This document shows, piece after piece, positions 1 to 7,573 of a DNA stretch of 38,240 bases. The translations under genes were made by a program, and so were the position numbers. This DNA comes from Candidatus Cottocaccamicrobium excrementipullorum (GTDB taxonomy: Bacteria; Bacillota; Clostridia; Lachnospirales; Lachnospiraceae). The notes under the pieces were generated by a model. The model made no database searches. It was not told the DNA's origin and was given only the letters and a program-made list of their open reading frames with translations. Numbering within the stretch: the stretch's first letter is position 1; each line of letters begins with the position of its first letter. The DNA lies in contig DVFL01000032.1 of the NCBI GenBank assembly GCA_018713255.1, positions 1-38,240 of the forward strand. The letters run 5' to 3'.

Positions 1-19
1 CCTATTCAACCATAACCGC

Positions 20-46
20 AAAAAAAATATCCGGCCTAAGCCGGAT
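20..46 (-). terminator. Intrinsic terminator of the tRNA-Tyr gene
   Basis: A 7-bp perfect stem (ATCCGGC at 29-35 with GCCGGAT at 40-46, loop CTAA) is followed on the minus strand by a run of A on the plus strand (20-28), which reads as a U tract. It lies just past the 3' end of the tRNA, as expected for a Rho-independent terminator. Confidence 0.85.
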
Positions 47-52
47 AAAAAA

Positions 53-134
53 TGGGCGGAGGTGGATTCGAACCACCGAAGCGAATCGCAGCAGATTTAC
101 AGTCTGTCCCCTTTGGCCACTCGGGAATCCACCC
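53..134 (-). tRNA. tRNA-Tyr (anticodon GUA)
   Basis: The minus strand folds as a class II tRNA. The acceptor stem GGGTGGA pairs with TCCGCCC (one G-U pair), the anticodon arm CAGA-CTGTAAA-TCTG carries GTA, a long variable arm follows, and the T arm is GGTGG-TTCGAAT-CCACC. A long variable arm with anticodon GUA is typical of bacterial tRNA-Tyr. The discriminator base is A and the CCA end is not encoded, because the next bases are T; it would have to be added post-transcriptionally. Confidence 0.95.
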
Positions 135-139
135 ATATG

Positions 140-194
140 CTGCTTGTCTCTGACAAGCAGTTGTAATCATAGCATATCATCGAAAAAAAATCAA
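140..194 (-). promoter_or_regulatory. tRNA-Tyr promoter with a hairpin at the transcript 5' end
   Basis: On the minus strand TTGATT (194-189), a 17-nt spacer and TATGAT (171-166) form a sigma-A-type promoter. About 6 nt further begins a perfect 9-bp hairpin (CTGCTTGTC/GACAAGCAG, 140-160, loop of 3). It ends 5 nt before the mature tRNA 5' end. The 5' leader of the precursor would therefore consist almost wholly of this hairpin, which RNase P would remove. Confidence 0.7.
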
Positions 195-210
195 GAGCCT
201 TTTGTGAATT

Positions 211-1158
211 TTACGGAATCCATGAACCGTCAGCTCCAAAGGTATAGCTGACCCCATCCACTATACAGGTTTCTGACGCTGCCATCACTCCATCCGGCTT
301 TAAATAATACCACCTTTCGCCGTCCTGGAGCCATCCAGTTTGTTTTGCATAATCCCGATAATAGTAATACTGATCGTTGATCCGTCTCCACCCCGTCCCC
401 GCAAACAGCTGATGGTAATCCACAAATGCCACCTCAATACATACATCGCCGGTAATTCCAGCCACATGTCCAGCATCAGTGTACTGCCAAAGCGTCCGAT
501 TAGGATACTGATTTACCGAGGTCTCATATCGGGCATACCAAATATCATAGGGGATCTGGCTGGTATCCATGTAAGTTGTCAGCCACAAATGATTGGCATA
601 AACGGCAGGCCGATACCCAGCCTCTGCGATTACCTGACAGAAGGCGTTCACCTGATCCGTAATCTCCTGAGGCGTTTTCCCCAAATTCAAAAGCTGCTGG
701 GATTCCACATCATAGGCAATAGGATAAGAGATTGGATAATCCTTAACCTGATCCAGCACAAACCGCGCTTCCTCTCTGGCCTCCTCCACATCTTCCGCCT
801 GGGTGTAAAAAAATACGCCGGTCTGAATTCCCTGAGCCAAAGCCCCTTCCATATTTTGTGCAAAATAGGGATCCAGATCATTTAAATATCCCAGCCGAAT
901 CATAGCAAAGGAAACCCCGTCTGCCGCTGCTGCCGCCCAGTCAATCTCCCCTGCGCGGTTTTGGTATTTGGAAACAGTAATTCCCTTGGCCAGAGCTCCC
1001 TCTATGGCTGTCCCATTGGCCCGAATAAACTGCCCATTCTCCACGGTCAGCTGTTCCTCCAGCCTGGCGTAAGCTGGAAAGGCTCCTCCAAACAGGAAAA
1101 ACCAGACAGCTGCTGCCGCCAAAAACGTTTTCCTCCACTTTTGCCGCCATTCTGACAT
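211..1158 (-). CDS. Secreted GH25 lysozyme (muramidase) with C-terminal wall-binding repeats
   Basis: This is a predicted peptidoglycan hydrolase of about 315 residues. The N-terminus (MSEWRQKW...) has basic residues, a hydrophobic stretch and a plausible signal peptidase site near AYA-R. A GH25 fold follows: 'KGITVSKYQ', 'FAMIRLGY', 'GVFFYTQA', 'YPIAYDVES' (an Asp/Glu pair as in GH25 active sites), 'PAVYANHLW' and 'LWQYTDAG'. The last ~70 residues carry aromatic Gly-rich motifs ('TGWLQDGERWYYLKPDG') like choline/wall-binding repeats. The ATG at 1158 is preferred because GGAAGG lies upstream and it avoids overlapping the amylase gene, which stops 46 nt earlier. The two genes are probably cotranscribed. 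The GH25 assignment is secure; the cell-wall target is unknown. Confidence 0.88.
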   Translation of the reverse strand: MSEWRQKWRKTFLAAAAVWFFLFGGAFPAYARLEEQLTVENGQFIRANGTAIEGALAKGITVSKYQNRAGEIDWAAAAADGVSFAMIRLGYLNDLDPYFAQNMEGALAQGIQTGVFFYTQAEDVEEAREEARFVLDQVKDYPISYPIAYDVESQQLLNLGKTPQEITDQVNAFCQVIAEAGYRPAVYANHLWLTTYMDTSQIPYDIWYARYETSVNQYPNRTLWQYTDAGHVAGITGDVCIEVAFVDYHQLFAGTGWRRINDQYYYYRDYAKQTGWLQDGERWYYLKPDGVMAASETCIVDGVSYTFGADGSWIP

Positions 1159-1204
1159 AATCGCACTTGCCTTCCTTTCCATCTTTAACAGCAGGCCAGC
1201 CACA

Positions 1205-3331
1205 TTACTGCAGCCCTGCCGTACTGTAAAACTCATCTGCATGGGTAATTAACAGCACACTGCTTACCGGAGGCATTTTCAGGAAAGCATTCCCATGATG
1301 AACCTCCACTTTAACAATTCCCACATTATATCCTTCTTCCGTGGTCAGCATAATCCGCGCCAGGGTCTCGTGAGGTTCCACGCCAAGAAGCCATACCGGC
1401 ACTTCCACATCCCGTTCTGTGTCTCGGTTATTCAGCACAACAACTGCTTTATACTTTCCATCCATTCGGCCGTAAGCCAGAAAATGACGTCCTGCCAGAA
1501 GCGGCTTTACGCTCCCCCGCTTCAGCACAGGAAGGCGCTTGTGCATCCCGCACAGATACCGGTGGAATTCCAGCAGCTCCAGATCTTCATGGCCCCAAGG
1601 ATAGGTTCTCCGGTTGTCCGGATCTGTCCAGCCGCACAGCCCCACTTCATCTCCATAATAAATCGTAGGCGCTCCAGGCCAGGTCATTTGCACCATCACC
1701 GCCTCCCGGAACACGCCATAGCGAATTCCTTCCGACGCAGCCTCTGCTCCCATGGTGGCCAGCCGGCCTACCGTCTGATTCGTCCGAGTAAGAAAACGGG
1801 AATGATCGTGATTGGACAATTCATTCATCGCTACCATAATCGACGGCGTCTGCATCCGGCTCATATGATAACTCATGGCCCGGAAAAACCCTTCTCCATC
1901 TCCATAAAGATGGCTGTCATATTCATCGCTGTGTTTCTCCATTCCTGTCAGGAACCAGGTAACCGGCTCCATAAAGGCGTCATAGTTCATAACCGAATCC
2001 CATTCGTTTCCCCGCAGCCAGCCGCTGGGGTCACCGTAATGCTCCGCCAAAATCAACGCCTCCGGATTCGCTTCCTTCACCGCTTTGCGGAACTGCTGCC
2101 AGAAATAATGATTAAATTCTCCGCTGTGCCCCAAATCTGCCGCCACATCCAGACGCCAGCCGTCTGCATTGTAGGGCGGAGATACCCACTTTCGGGCAAT
2201 ATTCAAAATATACTCCTGAAGCTTTGGAGACTCTTCGTAATTTAATTTGGGGAGAGTGTCATGACCCCACCAGCCGTCATAGCTGCCATTGTACGGCCAA
2301 TTTTCTCTTCCTTCTTGATGAAATTTAAAGAACGTGTGATAGGGGCTGTCCGCCGATACATACGCTCCAGGCTCATAGCCCTCCGCGCTTTCATAAATCC
2401 CTTCCCGGTCCAGCCACTTATTGAAGGAACCGCAGTGATTAAACACCCCGTCCAGGATTACCCGCATTCCTCTTTCATGCACCGCCTCCACAAACCGGGC
2501 AAAGAATGCATCGGAAGCCGCCAAATTCTCCGGATCAGTAACCCGGCGAATATATTTTTCCGCCTTTTTATTCTCCTCTCTCCGGTCGTCTTCTCCGCCT
2601 CCCAGACGAAGCTCTCCTCCCAGAACGCTTCCGCCGTCCTTTACCACAACGGCATAATGAGGATCAATATGCTCATAATCCTGACAGTCATATTTGTGAT
2701 TAGATGGGGATACGAAGACAGGATTAAAATAAATCACCTCAACGCCCAAGGCTTTCAGGTAATCCAGCTTATCCCACACGCCCTTCAAATCTCCTCCATA
2801 AAAATATCCCACATCCAAAGATTCCAAAGGCTTTTCCCAATCCTTTACTCCCTGCACCGGCTGACCGATATAAATGTACTCTCCCGTCTCCACATCATTG
2901 GAAGGATCTCCGTTGCAAAACCGGTCAACGTAAATCTGATACATAATCGCGCCTTTAGCCCACTCCGGCGTATGGAAGCCTGGGGTGATGCAAAAAGCAA
3001 AATCAGGCAGCGCTTCCTCCTGGACGCCCAGGCGGTTATAAATACAGGTTCCGCTGCCTTTTTTTATTTCAAAATAATAACGAATCTGTTCTTTTCCTGT
3101 TTTAATACGGCACTCGTAATAATCAAAGTAAGTGTCGCTGGCGGCCTTAACCATCTCCTGACCCAAGTCCCGGCCGCATTCTCTATGAATTATCCGGTCC
3201 ACATCCTCACGTCCCGTTCGGAAGCGCAAAGTAACTTCCTGATCCGCATCCGGCTCTGCCGGAATTCGGTAGTCCTCCGTTTCCGCACAGAATAAGGCTT
3301 CCCTGTTCAAATAGCAAACATCTGCATTCAT
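1205..3331 (-). CDS. GH13 alpha-glucan hydrolase, neopullulanase/cyclomaltodextrinase-like
   Basis: This is a cytoplasmic alpha-amylase family enzyme of about 708 residues with no signal peptide. An N-terminal beta domain resembling CBM34 precedes the catalytic barrel. All four GH13 signature regions are present: DGVFNH (I), GWRLDVA with the nucleophile Asp near residue 394 (II), LILAEHYGD with the acid/base Glu near 428 (III), and NHDHSRF with the third Asp near 506 (IV). A hydrophilic, Gly/Glu/Lys-rich insertion of ~40 residues ('GGGEDDRREENKKAEK') interrupts the catalytic domain before region I. The start is the ATG at 3331, which has AGGAGGGG 7 nt upstream; longer TTG starts lack a ribosome site. 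The family predicts hydrolysis of maltodextrins, cyclodextrins or pullulan, but the exact substrate cannot be read from sequence. Confidence 0.9.
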   Translation of the reverse strand: MNADVCYLNREALFCAETEDYRIPAEPDADQEVTLRFRTGREDVDRIIHRECGRDLGQEMVKAASDTYFDYYECRIKTGKEQIRYYFEIKKGSGTCIYNRLGVQEEALPDFAFCITPGFHTPEWAKGAIMYQIYVDRFCNGDPSNDVETGEYIYIGQPVQGVKDWEKPLESLDVGYFYGGDLKGVWDKLDYLKALGVEVIYFNPVFVSPSNHKYDCQDYEHIDPHYAVVVKDGGSVLGGELRLGGGEDDRREENKKAEKYIRRVTDPENLAASDAFFARFVEAVHERGMRVILDGVFNHCGSFNKWLDREGIYESAEGYEPGAYVSADSPYHTFFKFHQEGRENWPYNGSYDGWWGHDTLPKLNYEESPKLQEYILNIARKWVSPPYNADGWRLDVAADLGHSGEFNHYFWQQFRKAVKEANPEALILAEHYGDPSGWLRGNEWDSVMNYDAFMEPVTWFLTGMEKHSDEYDSHLYGDGEGFFRAMSYHMSRMQTPSIMVAMNELSNHDHSRFLTRTNQTVGRLATMGAEAASEGIRYGVFREAVMVQMTWPGAPTIYYGDEVGLCGWTDPDNRRTYPWGHEDLELLEFHRYLCGMHKRLPVLKRGSVKPLLAGRHFLAYGRMDGKYKAVVVLNNRDTERDVEVPVWLLGVEPHETLARIMLTTEEGYNVGIVKVEVHHGNAFLKMPPVSSVLLITHADEFYSTAGLQ

Positions 3332-3765
3332 TATTCTGCCCCTCCTGATCCGTCTAAGCAAACAGCCCTATCTACGAACTCAGCTCTCCCGTGAATACTT
3401 CTCCATCTCTCAATGCCGGACCATCCGACGGTAATATGATTATTAATAGACTAATTGTAAACGATATCAATGGATTATACAATGGGGAAATGTCACGAAA
3501 ATCACAGTCGAAATTTGGAAATGAACCCCGGTATCCTTCAGAATTTTCCGCCTTTTCGGCGGCAAAATCATATAAAGGAGAAAAGTAAAGAAGCCGGCCA
3601 AAGGCCGGCTTCTTCAGGAGAAGGTATTTCGTTTCTTATGGGGTGTAGCAAAAACTATATAATGTATTGGGGGGGTTACGTCTATTATAATAGCACAGGT
3701 TTCCAAATAAGTGTGCACAAAGTTCACATATTTTGCCCTTCACTTTTGTGCACTTTGTATATCTT
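3332..3765. other. Gene-free 434-nt region between ftsH and the GH13 gene
   Basis: No convincing gene was seen; short open frames here lack ribosome sites and family features. The region holds a 12-bp hairpin (3588-3614), a small CCGCC/GGCGG hairpin (3550-3564), a run of seven G near 3670-3676, several TATAAT-like blocks between 3655 and 3700, and a 9-bp inverted repeat GTGCACAAA...TTTGTGCAC (3713-3721 and 3745-3753) just after the ftsH stop. The GH13 promoter probably lies here. A loose candidate is TTGATA with TATTAA 16 nt later on the minus strand near 3440-3470. Confidence 0.5.
3588..3614 (-). terminator. Probable terminator after ftsH
   Basis: A perfect 12-bp stem (AAGAAGCCGGCC / GGCCGGCTTCTT) with a 3-nt loop is followed on the minus strand by a pyrimidine-rich, T-containing tract (TACTTTTCTCC). 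It lies ~150 nt past the ftsH stop. The U tract is interrupted, so termination may be partial. Confidence 0.6.
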
Positions 3766-5583
3766 CTACTGATTTTCCGCCTGGAAGAGCTTTTCAAACT
3801 CCTCCTGGCCAATCTTTTCTTTTGCCAGAAGCAACTGGCTGCAGGAATGAAGCACCTGTTCATGCTCCAGAATAATGGCTTTCGCCTTCTGATAGCATTC
3901 ATCAATAATCCGCTTTACTTCCTCATCGATTACTGTAGCCACCGCTTCCCCATAACTCTTAGTATGAGCCAGATCCCGGCCGATAAATACCTCGTCCTCA
4001 TCGCTTCCGTAATTGATCATGCCCACTTTCTCTGACATTCCATAACGAGTTACCATTGCCCTGGCAATTCCCGTGGCCTGCTTAATATCCTGAGATGCCC
4101 CTGTGGTAATATCGTCAAAAATCAGCTCCTCGGCAATCCGGCCGCCTAAAGCCACCATAATATGCTGAAGCATCCGGCCTTTGGTCATGTACATCTCATC
4201 CTTTTCCGGAAGAGGCATGGTATAACCGCCGGCTCCATTTCCTGTAGGAATGATAGATACGGTGTGAACCGGCCCCACATCAGGAAGCACATGGAACAAA
4301 ATGGCATGACCAGACTCATGATACGCCGTAATCTTTTTATCCTTATCGGAAATCACCTTGCTCTTCTTCTCTGCGCCGATTCCCACTTTCACAAAAGCTT
4401 TGTCAATATCTTCCTGGCGGATATAATGCCGGCCTTCTCTTGCCGTCACAATAGCCGCCTCATTCATCAGATTTTCCAGGTCTGCTCCCGTAAACCCAGC
4501 AGTGGTCCTGGCCACCCGCTCCAGATCTACATCATCGCTTAAGGGCTTTTCCTTGCTGTGGACCTTAAGAATATCCAGCCGGCCCTTTACATCCGGCCGT
4601 CCCACAGATACCTTCCGGTCAAATCTGCCCGGCCGCAGAATAGCAGGGTCCAGAATATCCACCCGGTTAGTTGCCGCCATCACAATGATTCCCTCATTTA
4701 CGCCGAAACCATCCATCTCCACCAACAGCTGGTTCAATGTCTGTTCCCGCTCGTCATGGCCGCCGCCCATGCCGGTGCCTCTTCGTCTGGCTACTGCATC
4801 GATCTCATCAATAAATACAATACAGGGAGAATTCTTTTTGGCATCCTCAAACAAATCCCGCACCCGGGAAGCTCCCACGCCGACAAACATCTCCACAAAA
4901 TCAGAACCAGAAATCGAAAAGAACGGGACTCCCGCTTCTCCTGCAACCGCCTTGGCCAAAAGAGTCTTTCCTGTTCCTGGAGGCCCCACCAAAAGAAGGC
5001 CTTTCGGGATCCTGGCCCCCACGCTGGTGTACTTCTGGGGCTGGCGAAGGAAATCCACGACTTCTTCCAGTTCTTCCTTCTCTTCTTCTAGTCCTGCCAC
5101 ATCTTTAAAGGTTACCTTGCTGCTGCGGCTGAGTCTGGCCCTGCTCTTGCCGAAATTCATCATTTTAGCATTCGCTCCGCCTCCTGCCGCCCTGGCGTTC
5201 ATGATGGAAATCAGCACTACCACAACTACCGTGGAAAGCATAATCGGAAGAACAATACTTAACAGATAATTCTCCTGAGGAACATCCATGTTCATGTAAT
5301 CGATCCCTTTCTCCTGGAGAAGTTTCTGTTCCGCCACCACATCGGAAGTATAATACTGCCGCGTGCTGCCGTCCTTCATCTTCAAATTCAGCTCTCCCGT
5401 AGGAGTCTGCTGATTCTGATTAATGATTACCCGTTCCACACTGCCGTCATCCAAGGCGGTCAGGTACTCCTGGTAACTGATATCATCGTTAGTAAAAAGC
5501 TGTCTGGGAAATGTGGTGACCAATAGCAGCATCAACACAATAATCAGCACAAATCCCAGTCCTCTGAATTGCTGCTGTCTCAA
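3766..5583 (-). CDS. ftsH: ATP-dependent zinc metalloprotease FtsH
   Basis: This is a membrane-anchored AAA+ protease of 605 residues that degrades misassembled membrane proteins and short-lived regulators. Two transmembrane helices (about 10-24 and 106-128) flank an extracytoplasmic domain. The Walker A GPPGTGKT is near 200-207, Walker B IVFIDEID near 255-262, and the second-region-of-homology RPGRFDR near 317-323. The HESGH zinc site at 422-426 supplies the catalytic Glu. It starts at a TTG with AAGGAGG 7 nt upstream, so the common ATG start is absent. The hpt stop codon lies inside the ribosome-site region 12 nt before, giving tight coupling as last gene of the tilS-hpt-ftsH group. Length and order match the family. 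Confidence 0.97.
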   Translation of the reverse strand: MRQQQFRGLGFVLIIVLMLLLVTTFPRQLFTNDDISYQEYLTALDDGSVERVIINQNQQTPTGELNLKMKDGSTRQYYTSDVVAEQKLLQEKGIDYMNMDVPQENYLLSIVLPIMLSTVVVVVLISIMNARAAGGGANAKMMNFGKSRARLSRSSKVTFKDVAGLEEEKEELEEVVDFLRQPQKYTSVGARIPKGLLLVGPPGTGKTLLAKAVAGEAGVPFFSISGSDFVEMFVGVGASRVRDLFEDAKKNSPCIVFIDEIDAVARRRGTGMGGGHDEREQTLNQLLVEMDGFGVNEGIIVMAATNRVDILDPAILRPGRFDRKVSVGRPDVKGRLDILKVHSKEKPLSDDVDLERVARTTAGFTGADLENLMNEAAIVTAREGRHYIRQEDIDKAFVKVGIGAEKKSKVISDKDKKITAYHESGHAILFHVLPDVGPVHTVSIIPTGNGAGGYTMPLPEKDEMYMTKGRMLQHIMVALGGRIAEELIFDDITTGASQDIKQATGIARAMVTRYGMSEKVGMINYGSDEDEVFIGRDLAHTKSYGEAVATVIDEEVKRIIDECYQKAKAIILEHEQVLHSCSQLLLAKEKIGQEEFEKLFQAENQ

Positions 5584-5595
5584 CTGACTGCCTCC

Positions 5596-6120
5596 TTACT
5601 GTTCTACTACTCCAATATATGGCAGATTCCTGTACTTCTGATCATAATCCAGGCCGTACCCTACCACAAATTCATCAGGAATGGTAAAACATGTATACTT
5701 AACCTGCACCTGTTTCTTTACCCGCCGCTCCGGCTTGTCCAGCAGCGTGCACAGCTCAATGCTCTTTGGATTTCTCTGCTTTAAGATCTCCATCAAATAA
5801 GCCAGGGTTCTGCCGGAATCAATAATATCTTCTACGATAATTACTTCCTTTCCGGCAAGGGGCTCATCTAAGTCCTTAATGATCTTTACAATTCCTGAAG
5901 ATTCCGTGCCGCCTCCATAGCTGGAAACTGACATAAAATCCAGAGATACCGGAACCGTCAGCCGTTTAGCCAGCTCGCAGGTAAAGAAAACGCCGCCCTT
6001 CAGAATACAAATCAAATGCACCTGTCTGCCTGCGTAATCCCGGTTGATTTCCCCTGCGATCTCGCTGATTCTCGCATTCACTTCTTCTTCCGTCAGCAAC
6101 ACCCGAATCTTATCTGCCAT
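5596..6120 (-). CDS. hpt: Hypoxanthine phosphoribosyltransferase
   Basis: This is a 174-residue purine salvage enzyme that converts hypoxanthine (and usually guanine) plus PRPP to the nucleotide. The PRPP-binding signature VIIVEDIIDSGRTL lies in the middle of the protein, and a C-terminal 'PDEFVVGYGLDYDQKYRNLPYIG' segment is typical of Hpt. The start overlaps the tilS stop by 11 nt, with GGAGGAGAAGAAA before the ATG, so translation is probably coupled. The tilS-hpt-ftsH order is conserved in many Firmicutes. Confidence 0.96.
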   Translation of the reverse strand: MADKIRVLLTEEEVNARISEIAGEINRDYAGRQVHLICILKGGVFFTCELAKRLTVPVSLDFMSVSSYGGGTESSGIVKIIKDLDEPLAGKEVIIVEDIIDSGRTLAYLMEILKQRNPKSIELCTLLDKPERRVKKQVQVKYTCFTIPDEFVVGYGLDYDQKYRNLPYIGVVEQ

Positions 6121-7519
6121 TTTCTTCTCCTCCGCTTACGTGTACTTGCAAGACTCTCCTGGTCTGTGGAGTGATCTTGACTTTTTCGCTGATTCGTCTA
6201 CCTATGATCCACAAAATATGGTTTCCCTCTGCCAAAAGAAAAATCCCATCCCGCCTGTCCGCTGGAATCTTTTCATCGATCATATAGGATTTCACGGTTT
6301 TGCGCCCGCCTCCCGGCAGATAGAAATAATCTCCCGCCTGCCGGGTTCTGACCGACAACGCACCATTTATTCTATCATAGTCAAACCATTTCGTATACAG
6401 GTTTTCTGGAAATTTCATTCCTTTTTCCAATACAAAAACAGAATACTCTATCTGAGGAGGCCGGGATTTTGCCTGGCTCTTTTCCCTTTTTTGTTCCAGC
6501 ACCAGATATTTTCCCTGTCTTACCGCTCTCAATCCTTCCGGCAGATCTGCCTGCTTTCCAGACTGTTTTTGCAGCAGCTCTTCCAATGCCTGAATGTGAA
6601 GGGCGGACAGATCCTTCATTCCCTTTCCCATCTCCTGCACCATACAGCGAAGCACATAACTGCGAATGATTTCCGGCTCTTCCAAAAGCTTTTCTGCTTC
6701 TATCTGAATTCTTCCCGGCTCAACCGCTCCCTCGCGCCCAAGCCATTTCCCAGCTTGGAGCTCCAGGTATTCATCTGCCTGGGCAATTCGCTGGGCTGCC
6801 TGGCAGATATGAGGCACTGCCTGCGGGTTAATCCCAGAAGAAATCAGCGGCAGAACCTGATGGCGAATTCTGTTTCTGGTATAGGCCTGGGAAGCATTCG
6901 TAGAATCCTCGCAGAATTCTATTCCCTCCCAATTCAAAAATTCCCGAATTTCCTGTCCTGACGCCCAAAGCAAAGGCCGGATAATCCTCCCTCTTACCGG
7001 GGCAATTCCCGAAAGTCCCCGAAGACCGCTCCCTCTAAACAAGTGGTGAAGAACCGTTTCTGCATTATCATCCTGCTGATGAGCCACCGCAATCTTTACC
7101 ATGCGTCCTGATTCCTTCTCCCATTTTTCCGCTTCCGCGCAAAGCGCCTGATAACGCAGAATTCTCGCCGCTTCCTCCTCTGAAAGCCCTTTTTCCGCCT
7201 GAAATCCTTTCACATCCACCTGCTCCCAGGCAAAAGGCACATTCAATCTTTCCGCCGTTCTCTGGGCAGCCTTTCTGTCCCGATCTGCCTCTTCTCCTCT
7301 AAGACCATGATGAACATGAAATGCTCGGAGTTTCAAATTCCAGTCTTCCCGCATTTGCGCCAATACATACAAAAGGCAGACAGAATCTGCCCCGCCGGAA
7401 ACTGCCGCCAGAATCTGATCTCCAGATTCCGCCATATGATGCTGCCTGATAAACTCTTCCGTTTCTTTTCTCACCTGCCTGGTACCCTCTTTCTCCAGCT
7501 CTGTTTCTTTTATCATCAT
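6110..7519 (-). CDS. tilS: tRNA(Ile)-lysidine synthase
   Basis: This essential enzyme uses ATP and lysine to convert the wobble C of the CAU-anticodon isoleucine tRNA to lysidine, changing AUG to AUA decoding. The N-terminal PP-loop motif 'AAVSGGADSVCLL' is clear, followed by 'HVHHGLRG' and 'VAHQQDDNAETVLHHLFRGSGLRGLSG', all hallmarks of TilS. The C-terminal domain contains 'KWFDYDRINGALSVRTRQAGDYFYLPGGGRKTVKSYMIDEKIP'-type features (TilS C-terminal tRNA-binding region). The protein is ~469 residues. The start is taken as the ATG at 7519 (a second ATG follows directly) with a modest GGGGAT upstream; a TTG at 7534 is possible but has no ribosome site. It lies 54 nt after spoIIE. Confidence 0.95.
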   Translation of the reverse strand: MMIKETELEKEGTRQVRKETEEFIRQHHMAESGDQILAAVSGGADSVCLLYVLAQMREDWNLKLRAFHVHHGLRGEEADRDRKAAQRTAERLNVPFAWEQVDVKGFQAEKGLSEEEAARILRYQALCAEAEKWEKESGRMVKIAVAHQQDDNAETVLHHLFRGSGLRGLSGIAPVRGRIIRPLLWASGQEIREFLNWEGIEFCEDSTNASQAYTRNRIRHQVLPLISSGINPQAVPHICQAAQRIAQADEYLELQAGKWLGREGAVEPGRIQIEAEKLLEEPEIIRSYVLRCMVQEMGKGMKDLSALHIQALEELLQKQSGKQADLPEGLRAVRQGKYLVLEQKREKSQAKSRPPQIEYSVFVLEKGMKFPENLYTKWFDYDRINGALSVRTRQAGDYFYLPGGGRKTVKSYMIDEKIPADRRDGIFLLAEGNHILWIIGRRISEKVKITPQTRRVLQVHVSGGEENGR

Positions 7520-7573
7520 AACAGGAATCCCCAAAAAAGCAAATCTTTTCTTCCGTCTGCAGTGCCGGCCATC

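Noticed and set aside
2261-3295. 344-codon plus-strand frame opposite the GH13 gene
   Set aside because: It lies fully antisense to a gene with all catalytic motifs and has no ribosome site.
3391-3772. Short plus-strand frames between the GH13 gene and ftsH
   Set aside because: They lack good ribosome sites, run through a terminator hairpin and show no protein-like composition.
4502-5269. 255-codon plus-strand frame opposite ftsH
   Set aside because: It is a shadow of the highly conserved ftsH frame, Ser/Thr-rich with no ribosome site or family motifs.
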